Shown: positions 34,636-43,997, numbered from the stretch's first letter. The stretch: DNA of 55,204 nt from Paenibacillus terrae (GCF_000943545.1 NZ_JTHP01000044.1:1-55204); one strand, 5' to 3'. A program made the numbers and translations. Notes: generated by a model not told the origin, from the sequence alone.

Positions 34636-35052
34636 ATGGGGGATTTTTCTGAACTGAATATACGTCTGAAATTAAAAGTAGACACACCAAAGAATATTAT
34701 TGAAGTTCTTGAGTATATGGCCTCCCTTCGTTCGCAAGAGCCTACAATTTTGCCTGAGCATCCACTCTTTAAAGCTAAACGGTGGGCAAGCATGTTGAGT
34801 ACATATAATGATCCTGTCGGCGCTCCTATAAAGGTTTCTATCTTTGAAAAAGACTGGACGGATGAAGGTTTATTCTTATTTGTAAGGTCGGTGTATAAAG
34901 ATAGAGGAGAAGCAGAACTATTTTTTAACTGGCTGTATCCCTTTATAGATGCTCTATGGCTAGAATTTCTAGGTTTCATCAAGTATGACAGCAGAGATCA
35001 TCCTTATTTAATTTACTACACAGATCAGGGAATCCGCTTTATTGTAAATTAA
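34636..35052 (+). CDS. Unknown protein, plus strand (138 aa)
   Basis: Not recognised. Start after AAGGTGATTTTTT. Mixed alpha/beta (LNIRLKLKVDTPKNIIEVLEY then ELFFNWLYPFIDALWLEFLG). Divergent from all neighbours, with its own upstream AT-rich region. The C-terminus (YLIYYTDQGIRFIVN) is a strand pair. Possibly immunity- or regulator-like, but nothing in the sequence proves it. Confidence 0.65.
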   Translation: MGDFSELNIRLKLKVDTPKNIIEVLEYMASLRSQEPTILPEHPLFKAKRWASMLSTYNDPVGAPIKVSIFEKDWTDEGLFLFVRSVYKDRGEAELFFNWLYPFIDALWLEFLGFIKYDSRDHPYLIYYTDQGIRFIVN

Positions 35053-35255
35053 ATGTGATGAAATCGAAAATATGAGCAACTGTGAGGTGAGTTTTAACTG
35101 GGGAATAGTTGATGTATCTCAAAAACCATAATCTGTTCTAAGCTATAGCTTATTATTGGATGAGAAACCTTGATGAATACTTTCAAAATTGGCTCATCCT
35201 TATTTGATGGTTAAAAGTCGATAGGAACATATATACAGGGGAGGTACTGGTCTTA

Positions 35256-35411
35256 TCAGGCTTCCTTCATCAGCCGATCCAGCAGCTCAATCACATCTTT
35301 AATCTTCGATTTGGAGATGATCCCGTACAGATCGCCGACACTGAGTTCGTAAAAACAAGAAGACTCTCCGGTTTCTCTCAGCCACGCGGTCAGTCCAACC
35401 CCATATGGATC
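35256..35411 (-). pseudogene. C-terminal fragment of an unknown chromosomal-type gene
   Basis: An open minus-strand stretch (GLTAWLRETGESSCFYELSV, then YGIISKSKIKDVIELLDRL) ending at a TGA. No start. It is more GC-rich than its surroundings and abuts the ligase fragment, so both probably arrived as pieces of other replicons. 35053-35255 holds nothing recognised. Confidence 0.45.
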
Positions 35412-35629
35412 AGATCCGGATGTATACGCGTCATAAAAATGAGATTACATCCCGCTTTGGGGAAGTTATAACAGCCGCAGCAGCTGCAATGAGCCCTGGA
35501 ACAACACTGGATGGAGAATTGGCTGTATGTGATGTATTGACAGGAAAGCCCGATTTTTCGTCCATTATGAGCCGATTTTTCTCAAATCCTACAGAAAGAT
35601 CTATTCCTAGGCTCACTTATGTTGTATAA
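35402..35629 (+). pseudogene. Fragment of an ATP-dependent DNA ligase
   Basis: About 65 residues: QIRMYTRHKNEITSRFGEV, then LDGELAVCDVLTGKPDFSSI and MSRFF. These are motifs around III and IIIa of LigD/LigC-type ATP-dependent ligases (the LDGEL glutamate segment). The N-terminal catalytic lysine motif and all of the C-terminus are missing, and the tail (RLTYVV) is foreign. Not functional. Confidence 0.75.
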
Positions 35630-35731
35630 AGTCGTTTTATTTTCTTCGTACAGCTTGCCTATTTCCATTCCAAAAGCGCCTATGGCTTTTTCCACTATAA
35701 AGGTTCGTTTATGTATTTCTGGTAGATTCAT
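35582..35731 (-). CDS. Small unknown protein (49 aa)
   Basis: Starts at 35731, 14 bases after the stop of the zinc-ribbon gene, with a TTGGGG ribosome site. MNLPEIHKRTFIVEKAIGAF is a plausible N-terminus; the last residues (EPRNRSFCRI) cross into the ligase fragment, so the C-terminus may be altered. Confidence 0.4.
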   Translation of the reverse strand: MNLPEIHKRTFIVEKAIGAFGMEIGKLYEENKTTLYNISEPRNRSFCRI

Positions 35732-35744
35732 TTTCCCCAATCTT

Positions 35745-35924
35745 TCATTCCTCCAACGAGATGATGGTAGAACAATCTTTACAGACTTGTATTCCAATTT
35801 TAAGTTGACTATTAATGGGTCTGAATTTTTTACAAATGTCGCACCAGAACATCGGAGGACCTAGTTCAAATTTTCTTGGAGTAATCAGTAACTCAGCCAT
35901 CTTTTTATTAAATTCCTCGTTCAT
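35745..35924 (-). CDS. Small zinc-ribbon protein (59 aa)
   Basis: ATG at 35924 after ATAGGAGGAAGTCAAA. A four-cysteine ribbon is clear: FWCDICKKF and, after about 16 residues, QVCKDCSTI. Basic N-terminus. It lies just after the 216-residue gene and before the 49-residue gene, forming a small minus-strand operon. Function unknown; nucleic-acid binding is likely. Confidence 0.7.
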   Translation of the reverse strand: MNEEFNKKMAELLITPRKFELGPPMFWCDICKKFRPINSQLKIGIQVCKDCSTIISLEE

Positions 35925-35942
35925 TTTGACTTCCTCCTATAG

Positions 35943-36593
35943 TTAAGCGGACACGGTGAAGTTTTGTTTAATCCATCTCCATTTTCCCGCGAGTTGTGTA
36001 ATACCAGCCATAATACCTGTTAAGGCGATTGGTCCAATATCTTCTGCAAGATCAAGTCTATGACATAAAAAAGAAGCTACATATTCCAAAGGGCTTTCTG
36101 CGTTACTCACCGCATCCGATGCCACTAAATAATAATCATGTACGGCTGTTGACGAGTTCTCCCCGATCTCGTCCATCTGACCGACCATCGTTAATACCTG
36201 CTCATGTATTTCAATTGCTTGCTCTTTAGAATAAAGGTTGTATACTGCTAATAAGTCTAGCCCAATCGAAGCAAGTATGAACTCAAACTGAGCCCATTCT
36301 TCAGGGACATCCTTAAAAATTACATCGTATCCTATTATTTCGCTTTTGATATTTTCCCACTTCAAAGGAAGATCATCCATAGCCGCCTTAAAGACGAATC
36401 CCACTGCCATTTCGGTACTTATTGAATCTAAAGCAGATTCTCTAACAACCGATATTTTTCCTTGTTCCTGCATTGTTTCTAACCACTTTTCCGTTACGGT
36501 ACGCTTAACAATACCCCCATTACCATCAGATAATTCAAGCGTAGTTTTCTTTCCGAACAAGCGATCAAATAGTCCTACTGAGAATTGGGTCAT
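35943..36593 (-). CDS. Unknown protein (216 aa)
   Basis: Not recognised. Starts MTQFSVGLFDRLFGKKTTLE, a pattern (short amphipathic start with LFDRLFGKK) seen in various small bacterial proteins, and is helical after that with an acidic centre. No cysteine cluster and no convincing membrane segment. The start follows GGGGGCGGTAAGAT. It is 90 bases after the gene ending at 36686 and 18 bases before the zinc-ribbon gene, so it is likely co-transcribed. Confidence 0.7.
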   Translation of the reverse strand: MTQFSVGLFDRLFGKKTTLELSDGNGGIVKRTVTEKWLETMQEQGKISVVRESALDSISTEMAVGFVFKAAMDDLPLKWENIKSEIIGYDVIFKDVPEEWAQFEFILASIGLDLLAVYNLYSKEQAIEIHEQVLTMVGQMDEIGENSSTAVHDYYLVASDAVSNAESPLEYVASFLCHRLDLAEDIGPIALTGIMAGITQLAGKWRWIKQNFTVSA

Positions 36594-36685
36594 ATCTTAC
36601 CGCCCCCATGCACATGATTATTTATTTTTTATTACTTGGTATCCCATATACCCATCAGCAGCTCATGTCTATGGGAAGTGTAAGC

Positions 36686-37378
36686 CTAGTCCTGTGATTT
36701 ATTCGGTAGATCAATAGAAATACTAAAATTCACGTTGTTCCCTGATATACCTAAATCATAAGTACCCCAGGAGGATGTGTGTTGCCGTGTCAGTTCGTGT
36801 TTCACCCACTTTGTTCCAATTGCCACCGAAGACAAAATCTCCCTTGCAGTTTCTATAGTGACGTTCGGATTACTTGAAGGTCTCATGTAGTATTCCGGTA
36901 TTTTCACTTTAGCCTGCACCTCTATGGAAGCATCAACACCATAAAGTTCCCGAATAATCGAACGAATAGACATGATCGCATAGGCTTCTTTACTATACTT
37001 TTCAAGATTCATAGGAATTGCACGCGGGCGCTGGATCTTTTCCCCTTCTGATTTGAAGATAATCAGCTCCAGTCCTTTGTTCACTCCTGTTCCTTTTGCA
37101 CCAATAACATTCAGAATCCCTTTATTTTTACCGTTATCCAGATAGTCTGGAATCTCTCTACAGTTTCTTTTCCATCCTTCAGTACCCGCCACCATGTCCT
37201 TCATGGCCAGTTTTGCAAGATGAAGTGTAATAGGCCAACCATGAATCCTGACCTTTACATCCACATCAAGGTCGTGTTCTTGCTTGATTACATTTCGGAG
37301 AGCGATAGTTGACTCGGCTACTGTATTCTGCGATGAAACAGAATAAGTTTTGGATGGATTCTTTTTTTCTGCTGCCAT
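36686..37378 (-). CDS. Unknown protein (230 aa)
   Basis: Not recognised. Two related halves can be seen: VIKQEHDLDVDVKVRIHGWP near the N-terminus and IIRELYGVDASIEVQAKVKI in the second half, each followed by a helix (LHLAKLAMKDMV and TIETAREILSSV). This suggests an internal duplication of a small alpha/beta unit. The C-terminus is beta (GNNVNFSISIDLPNKS). The start at 37378 follows GAAAGGTGTGAATCGCA. First gene of the small minus-strand operon reaching 35582. Confidence 0.7.
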   Translation of the reverse strand: MAAEKKNPSKTYSVSSQNTVAESTIALRNVIKQEHDLDVDVKVRIHGWPITLHLAKLAMKDMVAGTEGWKRNCREIPDYLDNGKNKGILNVIGAKGTGVNKGLELIIFKSEGEKIQRPRAIPMNLEKYSKEAYAIMSIRSIIRELYGVDASIEVQAKVKIPEYYMRPSSNPNVTIETAREILSSVAIGTKWVKHELTRQHTSSWGTYDLGISGNNVNFSISIDLPNKSQD

Positions 37379-37480
37379 TGCGATTCACACCTTTCATAGA
37401 ACTGATCCATCACCTATAGACGTACTATCTAAATTTTTTATTTCCTGAATATATTCCTCTATCTCATCCAGTAAATAATT

Positions 37481-37757
37481 TTAGAGAATATCTCGCATTT
37501 CCAATCGTTTATATGTACTTATTTTGATAGATTTCTTGAAAGCATCTATCCCTTGAGAATGAATGATCTCAGCAGGATCTTGTCCACTTGGCAATTCTCC
37601 AACTAACGTATTGATACCCTTTTCAGTCAGTATCCGTCCTGCGGATAGAGCACCATCATTACCTGCTTGGTCACCATCATAAAGAAACAGTACATCATCG
37701 GTTTTTTTTCGTAATAGACGTCCATGTTCGGCCACAAACTTCTTTGCTCCCCTTGCT
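37481..37757 (-). pseudogene. Fragment of a DnaG-type primase (TOPRIM)
   Basis: About 90 residues: EHGRLLRKKTDDVLFLYDGD then QAGNDGALSAGRILTEKGIN and GELPSGQDPAEII. The DGDQAG block is the TOPRIM DxD motif of primases. The zinc-binding and RNA polymerase regions are missing, and no start fits. A relic. Confidence 0.8.
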
Positions 37758-37833
37758 CATAAACTGCGATCAAAACCTGTTTAACTTGCTCCTGGAACAT
37801 GCTCGAGACCGGCTCTAACGGTAATGTAATACC

Positions 37834-38494
37834 CTATGCTAGTATCGCGCCTACAATCCCCCCAATGCCCTTATAGAAAGATATATACACACTGTCGAAC
37901 AATCCACATATCTCACCGGCTGTTTTGCCGTAATAAGGTAATACCTCGAACAATCTCGCCCCGTCTAGATGCATGATGATTCCATGCTCCTGGCAATAGG
38001 CTGAAATGGCTTCAAGTTCCGAATACTCTGGCAGTTGGCCGCCGATTTCGCGCTGCGGCAATTCTAGCAAGAGGCAGACTATTTCCGTTCCCATATTTTT
38101 CACATCATCTAATGTAATTAAGCGGTCTTTGTCGGTAAGCATTACAGGGACAATATGGTGCAGCTCTTTAAGTCCGCCTTCTCATGAATCTCCAGATGGC
38201 ACAAAGGCTGATAAGCTACTGTCTTCATTTCTTTGCGGTCGCACCAGATTCTGAGGGCAATTTGCATTGCCATCGTGCCGCTTGGGAAAAATACTGCTGC
38301 TTCCTTGCCCAGCACTTCCGCCATTTCGGTCTCGAAATTCCCGATCACCTTGTACTCTCCATACATGTCGCTGCCAAGAGTCCCCTCTAATTCGGCAAAA
38401 GCTTTTTCAAAACTTCGATATGTCTTTTGCCGTGGCCAGCCAACTGAACAGAAGTCGCGTTAAAGGCTTCCTGCAATGATCTCTTTTCACTCAT
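37834..38494 (-). pseudogene. Threonine-aldolase-like lyase, frameshifted and truncated
   Basis: From ATG at 38494: SLQEAFNATSVQLAGHGKRH, then after one frameshift GTLGSDMYGEYKVIGNFETE and AVFFPSGTMAMQIALRIW, then after another KELHHIVPVMLTDKDRLITL, HLDGARLFEVLPYYGKTAGE and SVYISFYKGIGGIVGAI. These are the PLP-dependent beta-eliminating lyase/threonine aldolase blocks, with the pyridoxal lysine region (SFYKGIGG) at the end; the C-terminal domain is missing. At least two indels, so not functional. It is GC-richer than the plasmid and looks chromosomal in origin. Confidence 0.8.
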
Positions 38495-39039
38495 CGTGGT
38501 AATTTCTCCTTTCAGTCACGTTGTATCTGTACCAATAAATAAGATTATAGCATTTACCGCCACCAAATTCTGATTTTTAAACAGCGGTGGCAGGACTTCA
38601 TGAGTTTTGGTCTGCCGGTGCTTTTATTGGGATGTAGGCATCCCCTTATCTGGACCGGGTAGCTCGCCATCAACATCGGCAGGAAAAGTCTATTTAGCCG
38701 AAGTCGAACGGTTGGGAACACGAAGAAGGAGCGTATGACCATCAGCAATCCACAAGGACTCAGACATTGGTGTACGGTTTGAAAGGTTAACCTGTTGGGT
38801 CGCTTGCTGGATTATTGAAAAAATGAGGTATGGCAAAGAGAAATGCAATAGTCATGATAGGGGGAAGATAACCCAGGTCTTGAACTCATGCCTAATAAAC
38901 AATGAAGCGGTCGATCCATGTAACAACCAGTAAAAAATAGACTGATTCCAATAATAGAAACAGCGGCAGTCTTGGACGCGAAACTTAGTCCTAGACTACC
39001 GTTGTTTTAGACGTATCATATCCGGTTTGTGGATTATTG
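38495..39039. other. Gene-free debris
   Basis: GC-rich first half (38590-38720) with short open stretches on the minus strand (for example DVDGELPGPDKGMPTS) broken by stops, probably another decayed chromosomal fragment. The second half is AT-rich with nothing recognised. No clear terminator for the 39040-41046 gene was found. Confidence 0.45.
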
Positions 39040-41046
39040 TTAGTCTATAGATTGCGCGTTATTAATTACTGCAACTTGCATTGACATCTGAACAGTTGCC
39101 TCCTCGAGCGTAATTCGACTCTCCTTTATTCTGATCAATTCCAGAAGGTTCTTGACTACGGTGGGCAGTTTTAAATACGATTCGAATCGTTCGTAAAATT
39201 CATTCATATTATTCCACATACTATTCTTTTCCAAGACTTTCGATTGCTGATTTTCACCCTCGAAGAATACTTTCATCTTTTTAATTTCTCCCTTATCAAA
39301 GTAACTCTGAAGCGCCATATAATCGATTACCGATACACCATCAATCTCCATCCCGGTAAAATGCGGATAGTTGCAGATCACCACAGCGTGAATGCTCTTC
39401 CCTTCGATGCCGCGGAGTTCAGAATCGAAAACCGAGCTATGCCGCAGCAAATAATCACGTTTCCGCTTAATTTGCTCTGCGCCTTGCTTTAAACGTTTAT
39501 AGCCGTTATGATAATCTCTCGCTTCCATTGGATATTTTATGTTCTTAACTTCCGCGATAAGAATCATTTTTTCCATTGAGACAATAAGATCTATTTCTTC
39601 GAATTCTCTCTTACTTGCATAGAATTTCTGTTTATTAGGAATCACTGCGTACTTACCCTTGTCCTTAAGATAACTTTGTAATTCTTCTTTCAAGAATTTT
39701 TCCAGCGCAAATCCCCTCGCATCCAGTGAATAATTTGCCGACTCCAACCATTCGTCTATGAGTTGCAAGTAATTGGGTGCCTGAAGGCTAGCTAAAAGTA
39801 GAAAATAAACCTCCCTAGATTTTACCAATGGTCTTGCCCAAAGATTGATTCTCTTTTTTTTGTTCATGTTGTACAGATCGTTTTCGATAATTGAAAGAAA
39901 CGACTCGATTTGTGATTTTGAAAAAGTGGTAACCTTTTGTAAATAGGAAAGTAGCTCTTTTTTCTTGATTCTTATAAATAATCTTTTGAGTTCCGTATAG
40001 TCAACTTTCTCTATTTGGCTTAAATGATCTCTCAATGCCTTGGCCAAAGTCAGCAAGGCACTATATAGAAGGATCACATCTCGGATTGTCAGTCTTTGCA
40101 ACCCTTTCAATGGTTCTAAATCAATATGTGGATAAAAGGAAACAATTGCGGATAAACCAATTAACATTTCTTCGTTTAGTGGAAAATCATCAGTCTTAGA
40201 AATTTGTATCGAGACGAACCCTCGGTGATCCACAGATACTTCTTTAAGATATGCTTTCTTTCTCATAGAATTCAGCGTTCCTCGTAGCACAGAATTGTCC
40301 GTAAATCGAAAGGATTCCACAGTGGCCGCAAATACATTCTTCTCAACGCGAAATTGTCCGACCTTTTGTAGCTTTAGATATTGCTCGTTTTTGAACATCA
40401 GATGAAGCTCGTCTTCAGAAAACTCTTTAATTCTCCCATCTTCCCAAGTAATTCTGTCATACGAATCCTTTACAGTGAAAAACATGTTGGAAGAAGCGTA
40501 TAAATAACTTGAGATATTCACTAATTGGTTCATGTCGTAGTGATCGTGAAGCCCTTTCTTATCCATAAAGTATCGTAAGTAATTCAATAAGGTGTTAAGA
40601 AGATCCACCTGCATTTCGAAAGCACCTACAGCATTGAGTTTAGGTCTGCCTTCCCCTGAGTCAATTTGAATATTCTCCATATCTTCCAATCGAATAGGAT
40701 CAGATTGGCTTAAACACTCAGCCATGTCTTTATTTAATCGAATCGTATCGGAATTCCCGATTGCGACAAGAAACTTCATGATATGCTCTGGGTGAGCCTT
40801 CGTTTCCTCGATGGCATCTCTCATATAGTCGTATACCTGCTTGAAGATGGAATGAAATAGCGGGCCTTTTGCCGCGATAGTTAAAGCATATTGATCGTCT
40901 AGGTCACTCTCCCCATCACTAGTCTTCACAGCTTCTTTGTACTTGTTCAAATCTTGCTTTATCTTTTCTCTATCATAATTATCACTGAACGGATTCCAAT
41001 GAACTTCATTTCTGAGCATATGTCTAATGCTTTTTAGTTTTGCCAT
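39040..41046 (-). CDS. PD-(D/E)XK nuclease-domain protein (668 aa)
   Basis: A long soluble protein. Residues 1-440 are mostly helical and unrecognised. Residues about 445-560 form a restriction-endonuclease-like core: EEFEKFL-type helix (ALEKFLKEELQSYLKD), then FEEIDLIVS (E484, D486), then ILIAEVKN (E499, K501), the D..ExK pattern, then a long helix and AVVICNYPHF. The core resembles NERD and other nuclease-related domains. It could be a defence nuclease or a DNA-processing enzyme. The start follows TAAGAGGTGAACTACCACGC. No leader of the attenuator type; it appears to be its own unit. Confidence 0.75.
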   Translation of the reverse strand: MAKLKSIRHMLRNEVHWNPFSDNYDREKIKQDLNKYKEAVKTSDGESDLDDQYALTIAAKGPLFHSIFKQVYDYMRDAIEETKAHPEHIMKFLVAIGNSDTIRLNKDMAECLSQSDPIRLEDMENIQIDSGEGRPKLNAVGAFEMQVDLLNTLLNYLRYFMDKKGLHDHYDMNQLVNISSYLYASSNMFFTVKDSYDRITWEDGRIKEFSEDELHLMFKNEQYLKLQKVGQFRVEKNVFAATVESFRFTDNSVLRGTLNSMRKKAYLKEVSVDHRGFVSIQISKTDDFPLNEEMLIGLSAIVSFYPHIDLEPLKGLQRLTIRDVILLYSALLTLAKALRDHLSQIEKVDYTELKRLFIRIKKKELLSYLQKVTTFSKSQIESFLSIIENDLYNMNKKKRINLWARPLVKSREVYFLLLASLQAPNYLQLIDEWLESANYSLDARGFALEKFLKEELQSYLKDKGKYAVIPNKQKFYASKREFEEIDLIVSMEKMILIAEVKNIKYPMEARDYHNGYKRLKQGAEQIKRKRDYLLRHSSVFDSELRGIEGKSIHAVVICNYPHFTGMEIDGVSVIDYMALQSYFDKGEIKKMKVFFEGENQQSKVLEKNSMWNNMNEFYERFESYLKLPTVVKNLLELIRIKESRITLEEATVQMSMQVAVINNAQSID

Positions 41047-41175
41047 GCGTGGTAGTTCACCTCTTAAATTATAGTAAATTATTACTGTTTACTTTTTCAT
41101 TTTACCTACTAATGCACTAAAACGCTACATTCTCAGTAAATACTTGAAATAGTGACAGGTAAGGATAAAAAAAAT

Positions 41176-41225
41176 AATGTCCTAGATAGCCCCCTGCTTT
41201 CTTTCAAAAGCAACGCGAGGGCTAT
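41176..41225 (-). terminator. Terminator after the RES-domain gene
   Basis: Minus strand ATAGCCCTCGC..GCAGGGGGCTAT hairpin with a T-rich tract (TTATTTTTTTTATCC) about 12 bases later. Confidence 0.6.
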
Positions 41226-41235
41226 AAGTCTCATA

Positions 41236-42441
41236 TTAAAAGTACAATTTTGGACTTCTCGTAATCGTTTTAGGAATCTCTTTTAGGGAGGTTGTAATTT
41301 GAGGAGTGAAGCTCAGTATGTTGTTTATTTCAATATCTTTTTCAGGGGTAATATTAAATAAAGCGAAATTGGTGTAAGTATTATCGTCAACTTCACTTTC
41401 GTTCCCATATATGTTGCTGTGAACCCCCTCATATTGTACGCCATGAAACCCAATTAAACTGCAACACGTTCCAATAAAATTTGGAAGAAAATACGCTTCT
41501 TTGAGAGCTTTCGTCTCTTCGTTCTCTTCGTTGAAGAATCCTTGGAAGGTTGGATCAAATGAACCGATTTTAAACAGCTTGAGCTCATCTTTGAGAATCT
41601 GGAATACACCAATGTCCAAGATGTCTTCATGTGTAGGATGTATTTCATATGGGATGGCATCCTGCTTGTTGCAAGCATAAAGTACTGGTACGCCTATGCA
41701 GTTATACCGACCATGTTGTGGCAAACCTACAGGTGGAGCCCACATATCGGCCTTGGATAGAGGTTTACTTGTATCTCGCTTACGAGTGCGGCCGCGATAT
41801 AAACTACCGATTCCACGGGTGATAACCGAGTAGTCTTTCGCCTGAAAATGCTTATCCAAGGTTCGATATATGGCTTGTCCAACATCATGTTTTAAGGCAA
41901 GCATTGGGTATTGGCTGAGATATGCCTTAAAATCCTTAATCGCCTCAACTTCAATCGTTTCTCCATATTTTTTGCTAAATGTACAGAATTCCTCATAATC
42001 ATGACCCCACGCAACTTCTCGCTTCGTATATATATCATCATATAAATTGAACCGGCCATGGTTCATATTATCACGATCGTCTTCTCGACCATGTCCACAC
42101 TGACACTGAAGGTGAGGGAACATTAAATGATACATTTCTTGTGGGAGATATTTATCACTTACTTCGTGACACCATAAACATCCACTAAAGTTCCTTTCCA
42201 TTTGGTCTGCGATCAATTCTAAAACATCGTCATTCACAGTTAGCTTATAATAAGAGTCATAAACTTCGATTTCATCGTCACAGCACATGCAGGAAAGGCT
42301 ATCATTCCCGTCATTTGTTTTTCTTCGACATTTTTCTTGCGATTCCATTATATTTTGCCCATGTGTCTTGGCGAACTTGATTACAAGATCCCCACAATCT
42401 AAGCAGAGCTCAGTCTCGTATAGTTCCTTGATTATTTTCAT
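41236..42441 (-). CDS. RES-domain protein with a Cys-rich N-terminus (401 aa)
   Basis: The C-terminal part matches RES domains: LYRGRTRKRD (Arg-bearing block at 214-223), GRYNCIGVPVLYACNKQDAI then PYEI (E266), and a late HGVQYEGVHSN / TNFALFN block. RES proteins are NAD+-degrading toxins of the Xre-RES type or related enzymes. The N-terminal 130 residues carry cysteine pairs (C13/C16, C51/C53/C54, C88/C91, C113/C115) and a helical region, which fits RES proteins with HEPN/RES-NTD-like or zinc domains in defence loci. No Xre antitoxin gene is adjacent. The start follows GAGGAGAAAACAG. Confidence 0.8.
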   Translation of the reverse strand: MKIIKELYETELCLDCGDLVIKFAKTHGQNIMESQEKCRRKTNDGNDSLSCMCCDDEIEVYDSYYKLTVNDDVLELIADQMERNFSGCLWCHEVSDKYLPQEMYHLMFPHLQCQCGHGREDDRDNMNHGRFNLYDDIYTKREVAWGHDYEEFCTFSKKYGETIEVEAIKDFKAYLSQYPMLALKHDVGQAIYRTLDKHFQAKDYSVITRGIGSLYRGRTRKRDTSKPLSKADMWAPPVGLPQHGRYNCIGVPVLYACNKQDAIPYEIHPTHEDILDIGVFQILKDELKLFKIGSFDPTFQGFFNEENEETKALKEAYFLPNFIGTCCSLIGFHGVQYEGVHSNIYGNESEVDDNTYTNFALFNITPEKDIEINNILSFTPQITTSLKEIPKTITRSPKLYF

Positions 42442-42535
42442 CTGTTTTCTCCTCGTAATTAAATTTTAATTATATAAAGGGTAGCTGCAATCACGATCAT
42501 TCTTTTAATGGGCTAGAGATCTCCCCTTATATGGT

Positions 42536-42575
42536 AAGAAAAGAAAGAGACCGGCTCAAATGGAACTGGTCTCTG
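42536..42575 (-). terminator. Terminator after the 42614-43225 gene
   Basis: Minus strand AGAGACCAG..CCGGTCTCT followed by TTCTTTTCTT. Confidence 0.75.
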
Positions 42576-42613
42576 ATTATATATATGGAAAATAAATTTA
42601 TTCACGAAAGATA

Positions 42614-43225
42614 CTACTCAATAGGTTGCTGAATACCATGTGAAATAAGATACGTATTCAATTCCCTAAGGGAATTAAATCGAGCAGTATCATCTGCATC
42701 TATTGGAAGTGTTTGCTCTGCGATACATTCTGCAATTAGCTGATTTTGGATATCCGCATTACATGCCGGAGTAGTTGTACCTATTACAACAAGTTTACCA
42801 TTTGTAAAGTCCCAGCCATAGGTTTGAATGGTTGAAAGGATTTCATCTATTGATAGTGCTTCAATATCTACATGTACGTAGCGTAAGAAATAATCATCTT
42901 CATCAAGTACGCTAATATCGATGACAGTGAAGCAGGTATCAGAATCTTTCCTTACAAACTGAAAATCATCGGTTTTTATCCAAACTAACTTCGGTATTGT
43001 TTGGGTATATTCTGGGTCGATGTCAGGATCGTTGTGATTCCATACACGTACAGCATGCTGTTCATGTATGGAATCATATTCTATTAATACTAGTTGTGTT
43101 CCATTAACGGATACATAGATACCAGGATAATTGTGATCAGATGCGGGCTGTGCCTCGATTTTACCTATAGGAGTTTCAACTATCCAAGAAGTTGTGTTCA
43201 AATTTAATTGACTGTTATCAATCAT
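42614..43225 (-). CDS. Unknown protein (203 aa)
   Basis: Not recognised. Beta-rich N-terminal half (TSWIVETPIGKIEAQPASDH, YPGIYVSVNGTQLVLIEYDS) and a mixed C-terminal half (FTNGKLVVIGTTTPACNADI). Acidic, soluble. The start at 43225 follows ATGGAGGCCCCAAAAA. It lies about 130 bases after the smaller gene at 43359-43727 with no terminator between them, so the two are probably one unit behind leader copy 13. Confidence 0.7.
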   Translation of the reverse strand: MIDNSQLNLNTTSWIVETPIGKIEAQPASDHNYPGIYVSVNGTQLVLIEYDSIHEQHAVRVWNHNDPDIDPEYTQTIPKLVWIKTDDFQFVRKDSDTCFTVIDISVLDEDDYFLRYVHVDIEALSIDEILSTIQTYGWDFTNGKLVVIGTTTPACNADIQNQLIAECIAEQTLPIDADDTARFNSLRELNTYLISHGIQQPIE

Positions 43226-43358
43226 TTTTTGGGGCCTCCATAAAAAAAGCGAAGTCTATCCCTTAGGGTGACCTCCCTTTTAACTATTATTGTTGTTTGG
43301 TTTAGTAAGTGTTGTTATTTAATTAATTACCTATAATTGAAAAAATCTTTTTTGTGAT

Positions 43359-43727
43359 TCACTCGTTTTGTTTTAACGTGTGCTTGAGATAACTTAGCGT
43401 GTCAAGTAGAATGGACTCAATTTCAGAGGTTAGAAGATGAATTAGAGATGGCTCAAACTCATTACAACCTGTGGGCGATATCTGTTCACTCACAGGTATA
43501 AATGCAATCCCATCGACTAAGTGAACTAGCATGTATCCAAGCCATTTATCGACGGGATTATTATTGTAAGGAATGTACAAGTACGAGCTATCATTTCCTA
43601 AGGTTTTATAAAGACCGATTTCGTTGAGTTCTGATAAATTTAACCCTTCCATAAGCTCCTTAAAAGTAAGATTACTCTGGGACATATTTTTCTCCCATAC
43701 AAGCTTTCGCTTTACTTCCACGTTCAT
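43359..43727 (-). CDS. Unknown protein (122 aa)
   Basis: Not recognised. The start follows AAGGAGATAGAATCGA (MNVEVKRKLVWEKNM); an internal ATG (MSQSNLTFKEL) is an alternative. Contains GYMLVHLVDGIAFIPVSEQI in the centre, like a small beta-sheet protein, and a C-terminal helix. First gene behind attenuator leader copy 13. Confidence 0.65.
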   Translation of the reverse strand: MNVEVKRKLVWEKNMSQSNLTFKELMEGLNLSELNEIGLYKTLGNDSSYLYIPYNNNPVDKWLGYMLVHLVDGIAFIPVSEQISPTGCNEFEPSLIHLLTSEIESILLDTLSYLKHTLKQNE

Positions 43728-43796
43728 TCGATTCTATCTCCTTTTGATTAAATTAAATAACACCTGAGCTGATTACTTCACTCCTTTGCAGGTTTT

Positions 43797-43937
43797 GGGT
43801 TGTGAAAGGTGCAAAAAAAGAAGCACCCTTCTCAATGAAAGATCACATATAGGCGGATTTCGAGCCTAAGGCTGATCATTCACTCAGAAGAGTGCTTCTT
43901 ACAAGAATCAATGACTCGTATGGCGCATGCCGGAGTC
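43797..43937 (-). promoter_or_regulatory. Attenuator leader copy 13
   Basis: Promoter TTGCCT (43988-43993), 17 bases, TGATAGGAT (-10 at 43965-43970). Hairpin GACTC-CGGCATGCGCCATAC-GAGTC at 43937-43913. Terminator stem AAGAAGCACTCTTCTGAGTG..ATTGAGAAGGGTGCTTCTTTTTTTGC with inner hairpin AGCCTTAGGCT. CACAACCC box at 43797. Gene starts at 43727. Confidence 0.85.
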
Positions 43938-43997
43938 GTCGTTTTAATCTAAAGATGTATTATTATCCTATCATCGTGGTGGGCACAAGGCAAGAGT

